Assembly: GCA_025655595.1 (NCBI GenBank)
Contig: JAHXIO010000001.1
Span: 310,001 to 374,000 of the forward strand
Length of the DNA: 64,000 nucleotides
Source: Candidatus Thiodiazotropha sp. (ex Monitilora ramsayi)
Lineage (GTDB): Bacteria > Pseudomonadota > Gammaproteobacteria > Chromatiales > Chromatiaceae
Direction: 5' to 3'
Numbering within the stretch: position 1 is the first letter of the stretch; each line of letters begins with the position of its first letter. Position numbers and translations under genes: made by a program. The notes beneath the pieces are model-generated. The model ran no database searches. It had not been told where the DNA came from and saw only the letters and a program-made list of their open reading frames with translations. Positions 1-8,512 of the stretch are shown one piece after another.

Positions 1-18
1 GAGTCGGTTGCAGGCCAC

Positions 19-104
19 GGTTTCGGTAATCCATCGGTCATAGGCGGAATACCGCCCTTAGACTGTGATTTTGCGTCCCTGCCTTTCGGCAGGTTTGCCT
101 TTTC
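19..104 (-). promoter_or_regulatory. GEMM-I cyclic di-GMP riboswitch
   Basis: Read on the minus strand, this stretch has the GEMM-I signature in order: GGCAAACC, a CCTGCC/GGCAGG stem closed by a GAAA tetraloop, GGGACGCAAA, then CAGTCTAAG, a GGCGG-TATT-CCGCC hairpin, and CTATGACCGATGGATTACCG. The order and spacing match the class known from Vibrio and Geobacter. These RNAs bind c-di-GMP (a subclass binds cyclic GMP-AMP) in the 5' leader of motility, adhesion, cytochrome or secretion genes. The controlled gene must lie to the left of base 1, outside the window. I could not identify its expression platform or decide the exact ligand. Confidence 0.82.
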
Positions 105-287
105 GAACACGTTAGAAGCGCTGCATAGTGCTTCTGACTCTTTTAACGGCTAGGACCGTGGAAAACTTAAGGCATGCTTTAGTTCTGCAGAGCGCAGGAT
201 TTAGAGATAATTCCAGTGGATTGTTGTTGGCTCAGCTATCTCCGGATATTTCAAAATACTGTGCTAGGGAAATTAGTAAAATAATTA

Positions 288-491
288 ATGGCTTACGCTT
301 ATTGTTTATCTGCGGCCAGTACTGGGTTTGCTATCTTGTGGCTGTTTGGGTGGGTGTTGTGGCCTGGTTGTTTATTGTTGGCATAAGTTATTGTGTTTCA
401 TTTGAAAAGTGAATTGTCGTCAAACCCGAGTTCAGATGCGGACTATGAGAAGCTTACACTGGTCGCTATCGGAATCTTATTCTCAAGATAA
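288..491 (+). pseudogene. possible decayed small membrane protein
   Basis: One frame from the ATG at 288 reads a short hydrophobic segment ending WVLWPGCLLLA. It meets a TAA at 384-386 and then continues in the same frame with VIVFHLKSELSSNPSSDADY and EKLTLVAIGILFSR to a second TAA at 489. Together this resembles a roughly 67-residue protein with one membrane helix and a soluble tail, interrupted once. An overlapping uninterrupted frame (128-412) has less protein-like composition. I do not recognise the family, and the stretch may simply be noncoding. Confidence 0.22.
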
Positions 492-556
492 CCTGTCGGT
501 GTGGTTGTCTATAGGGCTGTCGTGTGAGGTGCCATCACTTCTATGGGAGCAAGCAG

Positions 557-976
557 ATGGAAGAGTCAAAAGTGAGGGGAAGCTGTCTTTGTGGAAAAGT
601 CAGTTATGAGATCCGGGATCATTTTGGGATTTTTCAATATTGTCACTGCTCCCGCTGTCGAAAATTCACCGGCAGTGCCTTCGCAGCGAATCTGTTGGTG
701 CCGCCCACTGCATTTCAGTGGTTGGGGGGAGAATCTTATGTCGGACGCTATATCCTTGAGGAAGCAAAACACTTTGCAACCGGCTTTTGTAAAGTCTGCG
801 GCTCGTCGCTACCCTGGTTGGCGCAGAGCGGGAAGACAGTGGTGATACCTGCGGGTACGCTGGACCAGGATCCTCATTTCAAGCCGATGCAAAACATCCA
901 CTTTGCATCGCGTGCTGTCTGGTATCTCCACCCCGGCCTTCTGCCCGAATACGATGAATTACCCGCGAAAAAATAA
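557..976 (+). CDS. GFA family zinc-binding protein
   Basis: The protein has 139 residues if it starts at the ATG at 557, which follows a GGGAG-like ribosome site; an in-frame ATG at 524 would add 11 unlikely residues. It belongs to the GFA (glutathione-dependent formaldehyde-activating, CENP-V/Mss4-like) family. The family's cysteine pattern is visible: GSCLCGKVSYE near the start, then CHCSRCRKFTG, and later FCKVCGSSL, which together bind zinc. Despite the family name, most members have no proven substrate, so a formaldehyde or glutathione role should not be assumed. It stands alone between the riboswitch region and the acetyltransferase gene and is transcribed to the right. Confidence 0.85.
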   Translation: MEESKVRGSCLCGKVSYEIRDHFGIFQYCHCSRCRKFTGSAFAANLLVPPTAFQWLGGESYVGRYILEEAKHFATGFCKVCGSSLPWLAQSGKTVVIPAGTLDQDPHFKPMQNIHFASRAVWYLHPGLLPEYDELPAKK

Positions 977-1041
977 TTTCACACAGAAATCTGTATCTCA
1001 GTTGTGATCAAAAGCATGTAGAGCATCTCCTGGTGACACAT

Positions 1042-1506
1042 ATGAAGATTCGCCGCTACTTGATCGGGGAGGAGAGAGAGCTCCTGTCGCTGTTATTTAA
1101 TACCGTCCATCGAGTCAATCGCAGAGACTACACGCAGGCGCAGGTCGATGCCTGGGTCCCTGCCGACTATGACCAACAGGCTTGGGTCGATCGTCTATCG
1201 AAGACACAGCCCTGGGTTGCGGTACAGGGTGACGAAATCCTCGGCTTTGCTGAAATGGACGATATGGGTCGCATCGGCTGTTTTTACATTCACCATGACA
1301 GGTTGGGTCAGGGGGTGGGTACAGCATTACTGGAAAGCATCGAAGCGGAGTCTCTGCGTTTGGGTATCCATCGGCTTCAAGTGGAAGCCAGTGTGACTGC
1401 GCGGGACTTTTTTCAAAGCAAAGGGTTTTCTCTTGTCCGTCGGCAGACAGTTGAGAGGCGTGGTGAGTCCTTTGTGAACTATCAGATGAAAAAGGATATC
1501 GGTTAA
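1042..1506 (+). CDS. GNAT family N-acetyltransferase (YafP-like)
   Basis: This is a single-domain acetyltransferase of about 154 residues. The acetyl-CoA loop is visible as RLGQGVGTALL (Q/RxxGxG/A), followed by a C-terminal half ending in the family's FFQSKGFSLVRRQTVERRGE stretch. The overall arrangement, including SKTQPWVAVQGDEILGF, closely resembles E. coli YafP. It would transfer an acetyl group from acetyl-CoA to an amine; the substrate cannot be told from sequence. I chose the ATG at 1042 because a GGTGA motif lies five bases upstream; a GTG at 1033 is the alternative. The gene appears monocistronic. Confidence 0.85.
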   Translation: MKIRRYLIGEERELLSLLFNTVHRVNRRDYTQAQVDAWVPADYDQQAWVDRLSKTQPWVAVQGDEILGFAEMDDMGRIGCFYIHHDRLGQGVGTALLESIEAESLRLGIHRLQVEASVTARDFFQSKGFSLVRRQTVERRGESFVNYQMKKDIG

Positions 1507-1686
1507 CAATTGTTGCAGCCATGAGTATCGTCCTGCCTGGCCAGATGGGGATGGGATCGATAGTTGACTTGTGGTGTCTGTTATATTTAGTTGTCTGGTG
1601 AATAACTACGGGTGGTTTATCCCGCATGGTTGAATGGTGGCTGACAGTCACTGGGTATTGATGACGAGGGCTGCTGCAGAAACCCT

Positions 1687-3408
1687 ATGCGGTTTTTTTT
1701 CTACATACTGGTGACGCTTTTGCTGCCGATGCCGGTTGCAGCACTCGACGTAAAAGTGGATATCGAGGGCCTTGACCGCGAGTATGAGGCCAATGTGCGT
1801 GCGTACCTCTCCATTGAGCAGGAAAGGGATCGCGAGGGTCTGACAGTATCCCGGGTGCGGCTGTTGCATGATATGGCGCCTGAGGAGATAGAGAAGGCGC
1901 TGCAACCGTTCGGTTATTTTGCGCCCAAAATCGAGTCTGAGCTGGATGTGTCTGAGTCTGAGTTTCTGGCCAAATACCGTATTGATATCGGTGAGAAAGT
2001 CCTACTGGGTGAGGTGGATTTTCAGATAACGGGAGAGGGAGCGACAGATCCCCGGGTATCGATCAGCTTCCCACTGTCAGAAGGGGATGCACTCGATCTG
2101 GTACTGTATGAAGAGGAAAAACAATCGATTCTCGCGCGGATCACGGAGTTGGGTTATCTGGAGGCCTACTACTCCACGCACAAAGTGAAGGTCGATCGTG
2201 ACAGCTATAGTGCCCATATCAAGCTCCATCTGGAGACCGGCATGCGCTTTCGATTCGGTGAGATACGCCTAGAGCAGGAGATCCTGGATCCCCAGTTCCT
2301 TGCACGCTATCTCAGTTTCGGTACCGGCGATCCTTACAGCCACGAAAAACTCCTGGATCTGCAGAGCAGGCTGATAGACAGCGAATACTTCAAACAGGTC
2401 GAAATCAATTCAAGGCGGGACCAGGCTGAAGGCGACCGCATCCCTGTCGATGTTCTTCTAACTCCCAACAAGAAAAACCGCTACCGCGTCGGCCTGGGCT
2501 TTTCCACCGATACCGGACCGCGTCTGACACTGGATTGGAAACGGCGCCGTTTCGGCAGGCAGGGACACCGTATGCGATCCGAACTACGACTATCGGCGCC
2601 GGAGACGACGCTGTCCTCTGAATATGTCATCCCACTGGAGCGGCCGACAGAGGACTATATCTCCTTTGGCGCCTCACTGGATCACTACGATCTGGAATCC
2701 AGTAAAGGAAATAAAGCCCTGATCAATGCCTCACACTCCATCCGTCTCGACAATGGTTGGCGCAGGACTCTGTCGCTCGACTATCTTTATGAGGATTTCG
2801 AAGTCGGCTCCCAGGACGATAATGCCCGTCTGCTGGTGCCGGGCATTACCTGGTCGCGCGTCAAGGGCGCAGGCCGGGATTACATAAAAAAGGGTAAGCG
2901 GCTCGAATTCCATATTGAGGGGGCATCGGAATCGGTACTCTCTACCGCAACCTACCTGCAACTTTACACCCGGGATAAGTTCATCCACGGCCTGAGTGAT
3001 GAGTGGAGATTACTCACGCGAATCGAACTGGGGACGACTTGGTCCGATACATTGACCGAGCTTCCTCCGTCTAAGCGGTTCTATGCGGGAGGCGATAACA
3101 GTGTCCGGGGATTCGGCTTTGAGGATCTTGGCCCGGAGGATGCAAGCGGCAGGGTGGTCGGCGGACGATCCCTGGCGGTGGGCAGTCTGGAATTTGAGCG
3201 TCGCATTAGCGGAAAGTGGAGTAGTGCTCTGTTCGTTGATGCCGGCAATGCCTTCGATCCCGACTTTGATTCTGAGGTGGCCTACGGTTTCGGTTTCGGT
3301 GTGCGCTGGCGCTCTCCTGTCGGCCCTTTACGCTTTGACCTGGCCAGAGGACGCTATGTCGATGAACGAACGATCAGGTTGCATGTGGTATTGGGGCCTG
3401 AACTATGA
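1687..3408 (+). CDS. tamA: translocation and assembly module outer-membrane protein TamA
   Basis: This Omp85-superfamily protein has 573 residues, a normal length for TamA. A signal peptide occupies residues 1-19 (cut after PVAA). POTRA repeats follow to about residue 260, then a 16-strand-type barrel. The conserved loop motif VRGF of the Omp85 family is at residues 473-476 (GGDNSVRGFGFEDLGP), and the protein ends in a typical final strand (RLHVVLGPEL). TamA sits in the outer membrane and works with TamB in inserting outer-membrane proteins and in phospholipid transport across the envelope. The next gene, tamB, overlaps its stop by four bases, so the two are translationally coupled. Confidence 0.93.
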   Translation: MRFFFYILVTLLLPMPVAALDVKVDIEGLDREYEANVRAYLSIEQERDREGLTVSRVRLLHDMAPEEIEKALQPFGYFAPKIESELDVSESEFLAKYRIDIGEKVLLGEVDFQITGEGATDPRVSISFPLSEGDALDLVLYEEEKQSILARITELGYLEAYYSTHKVKVDRDSYSAHIKLHLETGMRFRFGEIRLEQEILDPQFLARYLSFGTGDPYSHEKLLDLQSRLIDSEYFKQVEINSRRDQAEGDRIPVDVLLTPNKKNRYRVGLGFSTDTGPRLTLDWKRRRFGRQGHRMRSELRLSAPETTLSSEYVIPLERPTEDYISFGASLDHYDLESSKGNKALINASHSIRLDNGWRRTLSLDYLYEDFEVGSQDDNARLLVPGITWSRVKGAGRDYIKKGKRLEFHIEGASESVLSTATYLQLYTRDKFIHGLSDEWRLLTRIELGTTWSDTLTELPPSKRFYAGGDNSVRGFGFEDLGPEDASGRVVGGRSLAVGSLEFERRISGKWSSALFVDAGNAFDPDFDSEVAYGFGFGVRWRSPVGPLRFDLARGRYVDERTIRLHVVLGPEL

Positions 3409-6400
3409 GTGCCGTCAGAATCCTGCGATACCTGCTTTATACGCTGACCGTGTTGGTGGTTACACTCCTGATCGGGATTGCCTTCCTGCTCTATTCCCAG
3501 TCCGCTGCCCGTTGGCTCTTTGCCTTAGTGGATGAACTAACCCCCTATGCGGTGAGCGTGGAAGCCGTGGAAGGACGGCTCGCAGGTCCCTTATCGGTCC
3601 ATCGCTTCTCGCTGACGGATGGGGAGATGCGTTTTGATCTGGCGGAGATGAAATTCGATTGGCAACCTGCCGCATTGTTGAAAGGCGATCTCCATGTGAC
3701 CGTTTTGAAACTGCAGGAGATCGATGTCACGCTTCCGTCAGAAACATCCGCTGAGGAGAAACCGGAAAAATCCCCCTTTGCCGGGGTGAATCTTCCGATC
3801 AATTTACAGATCGATCAGCTATGGATCGATGAGGTGACGATCTCCGATCCGGATGGATCGGAGGGCACTTCCGTCGATTCCCTTATCCTGTCAGCCCATA
3901 GCGAGCGTGATCGGATTAATATCGAGCAACTTTCAGTGGAGGCCTTCTCGACGCAACTCAATGTGACAGGAAATCTACATCTTTCTGCCGGCGTACCGAT
4001 GACTCTCAGCTTGGATTGGCGCCACCAGATGCATGATGGGCCGGAGCTGACAGGACGTGGGGAGATCAAGGGGGACCTGGCGCAACTCCATCTTGTACAG
4101 GATCTGGATGCGCCGCTTTCCAGCCGCCTTGAAGCCGAGCTTTACAATCTGGAGACCGATCCCCAATGGGAAGCGAACCTGGAGCTGAAAGAGAGCGAAC
4201 TGGACTGGTTGATCGACTATCCGCTGCGGATCAGTGGCAACCTGGAAAGCCGGGGCAAACCCGAATCGATGAATCTGCTCACAGACCTGACTGCCTGGCA
4301 ACCCGATTACGGAGAGGTCAGCCTGGCAATGGCTGCGGACTATCGGCAGAAGCGGATCACAGCCCAGTCTCTGCGCCTGACCACGCCCTCTGGTGTTAAG
4401 ATAGAGGGTCAGGGGGAGTACCTGTTGGATGACGCGATGGGACGCTTCTCCTCGCAACTTAAATGGCAGGATCTTCGTTGGCCGCTTCAGGGGGAACGCG
4501 TGCAAGTCCGGAGCCCGCAAGGGTCACTGAGTGTCACCGGTAGGCCTGAGGACTATCAGTACACGCTTGAACTTGAAGCCCTGTCACCTGGTCAGCCCGC
4601 CACCCGTGTGGAAGCTGCCGGCCAGGGGGATCTCCAGGGACTCAAGCTGAAGACGTTGGTTGCCAACCTTGTGGAGGGTGTGCTGACCGGATCCGGCGAT
4701 CTTGCCTGGCGTCCCGAAGTCAAATGGCAGTTGACGTTAGAGGGCAATGAGATCAACCCGGTGCATTGGCAGCAGGATCTACCGGGTCGACTCAATCTGT
4801 CACTTGCCACCCAGGGGCAGCTTGGTGAGGATGGTTTGCGAGCCGAGATCAATTTGAAGGCGCTACAGGGGGTGTTGCGTGACTATCCCGTCAAGGCCGA
4901 CAGTCTGGTCACCGTCGAGGGTGAGCAACTCAATATTCAATCGCTGCAACTCCTGTCGGGGGACAATCGAATCGAAGCGAGTGGATCTGTCGGAGAGGAG
5001 CTTGCCCTGGACTGGCAGGTGGATGCCACTGACTTGGCGGCCTTTTGGCCAGATCTGCAGGGGCAACTGGTAGGTGCAGGACGACTGAGTGGGCCGGCAG
5101 TGTCCCCGCGTGTCGAGGCGAAACTGGATGGTCAGCACCTTGGCCTGGGCTCGAACAAGGCAGAGACATTGAGGCTCGAGGCCGATCTGTCGCTTGCTGC
5201 CGAACAGGCTTTGGCGTTATCGCTCCACATGGATGGGTTGAGTGCGGGTACCCAGGCATGGGAGCAGCTGGCACTGGATCTGTCTGGTGCGATTCCCAAG
5301 CATCGCCTCGATCTCCGGTTAACGGGGAGTGGCGCGCCGCAGACTGCGATCAAGCTTGAAGCCGGCTGGTCCGATGCCTCTGTCTGGTCCGGCAGCCTGG
5401 AGCAGTTAACGCTGAACCTGCCTGAGATGGGCGAGTGGAATTTGAGTCAGGCAGCGGATTTTTCCCTGTCAGCTGAACAGCAGCGGGTAGACACACTCTG
5501 TCTCGAATCCCAGGGCGGGAATCTCTGCGCCTCTTATTCCGCTGTTGATGGTAAAGGTTGGGAGGGGAAAGCCAGTGCCCGGGCATTCCCGCTCGTGGTA
5601 TTGCAGCCCTGGTTGCCGAACGGGCTGCAGATCAGCGGCACCATGGAGTTAGATAGCCAGTTGAAGTCGGAGCATGAGGGCCGCCCGGTGGGCAATCTGA
5701 GCGTCAAGCTGCCAGAAGTGATTGTGGGTCTCGATCTTTCCAATGAGGCAGAGCGTGTGACTATCTCCGGGGGTAAGCTGAATGCCTCTCTGGATAGCCA
5801 AGGGGCCGGCGCCAAGTTGATGCTGCCGTTACTAGACCTGGGCGAAATAGCGGGCCGAACTGAGTTGCCGGGATTTAGCATCGATAGCGACGATTGGCGT
5901 CAACAGTCTGTTACCGGTCAGCTCTCCGTCAAGGTGGGGGATCTCTCGAGAGTCTCTCTGTTTTCTCCCAAACTGCAGAATGTGCGTGGGAGGATTGAAG
6001 GGGATGTCGGCCTGGATGGTGTTTTGGGGAATCCCAAGGTCACGGGTGGTGCGGAGCTGATTGACGGCGCACTGGATATCCCCGAACTCGGTCTTGAGCT
6101 GAGGGAGTTCGGCGTGCAGGTCAAGTCTCAGTCTCAGGCTGGATTGGGGCTGAGCGGGAGCTTCAAATCCGGTCAAGGCCGTCTGCGTCTGGATGGAAAA
6201 CTGGAATTGAATGCCGATACCGGGTTTCCCCTTCAGCTGACGCTGAAAGGCAATGAATTGACTGTGGCCAACATTCCGGAAGCAGAAGTGCATGTCTCGC
6301 CCGATATCCGTTTCGAACGCAGTGGGAAAGTGGCCAGCCTGAAGGGGGAGATTCAGATCCCATTTGCCAGGATAAGACCGAGGAGTTTGCCGGAGTCGGC

Positions 6401-7160
6401 GGTCAGCAGCTCCCCGGATCTGGTTGTGGTCAGTTCGGATACCCCTGAACCGGAGGAGCAGGATGTCCCGCTCTCCACCGAATTGCGTATTGTTTTCGGC
6501 GACCGGGTCAGCTTCGACGGTTTCGGTTTGCGCGGCAAGCTAACCGGCAGGCTGTTGGTTATCGATGAACCGAAAAGGTCGGTGATCGGTCGAGGGAGGG
6601 TCGGTATTCGTGATGGTACCTACCGTGCCTATGGGCAGGATCTGAAAATAGAACGGGGTTTCGCTTTGTTCGTTGACAGTCCGATAGACAATCCCGGCCT
6701 GGATGTGCGTGCGATCAGGGAGGTCGATGATGTAACTGTCGGTATCCGAGTTAGCGGCACATTGAAGTTACCGAAGGTCGATCTCTTTTCCTCTCCTTCC
6801 ATGAGTGGGAGCGATACACTGACTTATCTCATCACAGGAAGACCCCCGGGAGAGAGTGGCGGACAGTCGGTGGGTATTGCGGCAGCCTTGAGTGCTACCG
6901 GTGCGGGATCGGTCGCGAATGAGTTGGGTCGTCAGCTGGGTCTGGATGAGTTGCGTGTGGATGCCGGTAGCAGTCTTGAAGCGGCTTCAGTCGTTGCGGG
7001 AACCTACCTCTCGCCAAAACTCTATCTGCAATACATCAATGAATTGGCCTCCCGGGAAACCAAATTGAGGATGCGCTACGACATCAACAAGCGTCTGCAG
7101 TTGGAAGCGGAGACGGGTAAATCACAGGCTGGCGACCTCTACTATACATTCGATCGATGA
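3405..7160 (+). CDS. tamB: translocation and assembly module inner-membrane protein TamB
   Basis: This is a 1251-residue AsmA/TamB-like protein. One N-terminal membrane helix (about residues 8-30) anchors it in the inner membrane. It is followed by a very long run of beta-rich, low-similarity repeats that form the periplasm-spanning lipid groove, and by the conserved C-terminal TamB (DUF490) domain from about residue 930. That domain includes DGTYRAYGQDLKIERG and YLTGRPPG-like motifs and ends in a strand-rich tail (LYYTFDR) that contacts TamA. The start ATG overlaps the tamA stop (ATGA). Length and gene order are as in other Proteobacteria. I see no frame break. Confidence 0.93.
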   Translation: MSAVRILRYLLYTLTVLVVTLLIGIAFLLYSQSAARWLFALVDELTPYAVSVEAVEGRLAGPLSVHRFSLTDGEMRFDLAEMKFDWQPAALLKGDLHVTVLKLQEIDVTLPSETSAEEKPEKSPFAGVNLPINLQIDQLWIDEVTISDPDGSEGTSVDSLILSAHSERDRINIEQLSVEAFSTQLNVTGNLHLSAGVPMTLSLDWRHQMHDGPELTGRGEIKGDLAQLHLVQDLDAPLSSRLEAELYNLETDPQWEANLELKESELDWLIDYPLRISGNLESRGKPESMNLLTDLTAWQPDYGEVSLAMAADYRQKRITAQSLRLTTPSGVKIEGQGEYLLDDAMGRFSSQLKWQDLRWPLQGERVQVRSPQGSLSVTGRPEDYQYTLELEALSPGQPATRVEAAGQGDLQGLKLKTLVANLVEGVLTGSGDLAWRPEVKWQLTLEGNEINPVHWQQDLPGRLNLSLATQGQLGEDGLRAEINLKALQGVLRDYPVKADSLVTVEGEQLNIQSLQLLSGDNRIEASGSVGEELALDWQVDATDLAAFWPDLQGQLVGAGRLSGPAVSPRVEAKLDGQHLGLGSNKAETLRLEADLSLAAEQALALSLHMDGLSAGTQAWEQLALDLSGAIPKHRLDLRLTGSGAPQTAIKLEAGWSDASVWSGSLEQLTLNLPEMGEWNLSQAADFSLSAEQQRVDTLCLESQGGNLCASYSAVDGKGWEGKASARAFPLVVLQPWLPNGLQISGTMELDSQLKSEHEGRPVGNLSVKLPEVIVGLDLSNEAERVTISGGKLNASLDSQGAGAKLMLPLLDLGEIAGRTELPGFSIDSDDWRQQSVTGQLSVKVGDLSRVSLFSPKLQNVRGRIEGDVGLDGVLGNPKVTGGAELIDGALDIPELGLELREFGVQVKSQSQAGLGLSGSFKSGQGRLRLDGKLELNADTGFPLQLTLKGNELTVANIPEAEVHVSPDIRFERSGKVASLKGEIQIPFARIRPRSLPESAVSSSPDLVVVSSDTPEPEEQDVPLSTELRIVFGDRVSFDGFGLRGKLTGRLLVIDEPKRSVIGRGRVGIRDGTYRAYGQDLKIERGFALFVDSPIDNPGLDVRAIREVDDVTVGIRVSGTLKLPKVDLFSSPSMSGSDTLTYLITGRPPGESGGQSVGIAAALSATGAGSVANELGRQLGLDELRVDAGSSLEAASVVAGTYLSPKLYLQYINELASRETKLRMRYDINKRLQLEAETGKSQAGDLYYTFDR

Positions 7161-7250
7161 GCCTCGGGTTTCAAGCGTTAGGTTTTGTGTGGATTCCCGT
7201 TGAGGTCGAAATTCTAAAATGGGATCAATTAAGCAAGCCGGGGAAAGTCA

Positions 7251-7691
7251 ATGAGTCAGTCACGACCTGATGCACCTGCTTTTGAATCATCCGCCCTGGC
7301 TGAGGCCTATTTCTATGAGGCATTTGCCAACATCGATGTACAGGGAATGTCGGAGGTATGGCTCTCCAGTGACGCGGCTTACTGTATCCATCCCAATGGG
7401 CGGCCGTTACTGGGATTTCAGGCGGTTCAGGAGAGCTGGCGCGCCATGTTCAGTGGCGGTCAACCGGTGACGCTCTTCTATCGTGTAGTGACGAAGCAGG
7501 TGAATGATGGGATGGCGATCCATCTGGTGGAGGAGGAGTTGAGCGCGGCAGATGGCAGCCGGCGAGGACTCATCACGGCGACTAATTGTTATCTGAAGAC
7601 TGAGAGAGGATGGCGGCTTTTCAGTCACCATGGGTCGCCGATGATTGTGCCGGAGCAGAGTCAGGCTGAAACATCGGCGCGGATACACTGA
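7251..7691 (+). CDS. NTF2-like / SnoaL-type protein
   Basis: A 146-residue protein of the NTF2-like cone fold. It shows the family's order: a helix with AYFYEAFANIDVQGMSEVW, the segment YCIHPNGRPLLGFQAVQESW, a strand with TLFYRVVTKQVNDGMAIHLV, and a final RGWRLFSHHGSPM. Members include small enzymes and ligand-binding subunits; the close relatives I know of are uncharacterised proteins often annotated 'nuclear transport factor 2 family' or YybH-like. A strong ribosome site (GGGGAAAG) precedes the ATG. The gene lies 90 bases after tamB, in the same direction, but I have no evidence for a shared function. Confidence 0.8.
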   Translation: MSQSRPDAPAFESSALAEAYFYEAFANIDVQGMSEVWLSSDAAYCIHPNGRPLLGFQAVQESWRAMFSGGQPVTLFYRVVTKQVNDGMAIHLVEEELSAADGSRRGLITATNCYLKTERGWRLFSHHGSPMIVPEQSQAETSARIH

Positions 7692-7763
7692 TAGAGATTC
7701 CGCGCAAGGGCAGGCTGATCCAAGGCCGCCTGTGGTGAGGCAGCCGGTTCACCCGCGATCGAA

Positions 7764-7964
7764 TCAGTTGCTGCTGCGAACTGCGTCGAAATCGCCTGCG
7801 ATGAGTGATCTGCTGATGAAGAACGCCTCGGTCTTCATGGGCTTTTGTCTGCGTTTCTTCTCCAACTGGATCGGGCATTCGTGGGGTTGCCAGTCGCAGG
7901 CGATCCCGTTCAGGACCTGGTGTGGGCATTCACTGCAGGAGCGGAGTCTATAAGGGCCGGTCAT
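7764..7964 (-). CDS. small cysteine-rich protein of unknown function
   Basis: This is a 66-residue reading frame facing the NTF2-like gene. It contains CSECPHQ, then IACDWQPHECP, so four cysteines and two histidines lie within about 25 residues, followed by a basic patch (EKKRRQKPMK) and a polar tail. The spacing suggests a small metal-binding fold, possibly zinc or iron-sulfur. The ribosome site is weak (GAG at a suitable distance). I do not recognise the family. It is more protein-like than the overlapping plus-strand frame, but an antisense chance frame is not excluded. Confidence 0.45.
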   Translation of the reverse strand: MTGPYRLRSCSECPHQVLNGIACDWQPHECPIQLEKKRRQKPMKTEAFFISRSLIAGDFDAVRSSN

Positions 7965-8512
7965 CGTCTTGTGCTCAAAATAAAGTGGATGGTCGTACTG
8001 TTTAAACTAGCATAATATCAATCAATTACAATCATATCCTGTAAGTACTTTGCAGAAATGTGACCTAAGTAACTAGTTTCCGTGGGTCGAACCCTAAAAA
8101 CTGCCCGTCCTACAAACTGGATAGATGGATCATATGAGATTGAAATCAGGAAATTGACATCAAACAGCGTTCTCATCAGAAATGGCGGCACGTTATACGG
8201 ATAATTAAGATTTTTTTTCGTAAAACTGTGAAATGTTCTGCGTGACCGGCCTGATTTCGCTAGGATTTGATTTGCCTCTCAGCATCATTGGGCAGTCATT
8301 CGTTAACGACTGGGCGATCGTGATCGTTGTATCCGATTGTCTCGGATCAAGAGGTGTGTGCAGACTGAGTATGAGTGATGTCAGAGAGTTAAATGAGGAA
8401 ATGAGTTCCCATGACTTTGTGTATACTCCTCTGAAATGATAGGCGGTTTTTCACGGCAGACTTCTTGCCCTTGGTGATCCCGCAACAGACACATTAAGGG
8501 CTTCATTGAAAG
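7965..8512. other. 548-base region without a confident gene
   Basis: This region is AT-richer than its flanks. It carries a T-rich block followed by CGTAAAA at 8214-8225, and the same 12-base string occurs before the ECF sigma gene at 18651. A 68-codon frame at 8233-8439 has poor protein character. The stretch most likely contains the promoter of the gspA-gspB pair. Confidence 0.5.

Noticed and set aside
128-412. A 94-codon frame before the GFA gene
   Set aside because: No family resemblance; the better protein-like signal in this stretch lies in another frame and is interrupted.
8233-8439. A 68-codon frame upstream of gspA
   Set aside because: Poor composition and no ribosome site; it sits where a promoter is expected.
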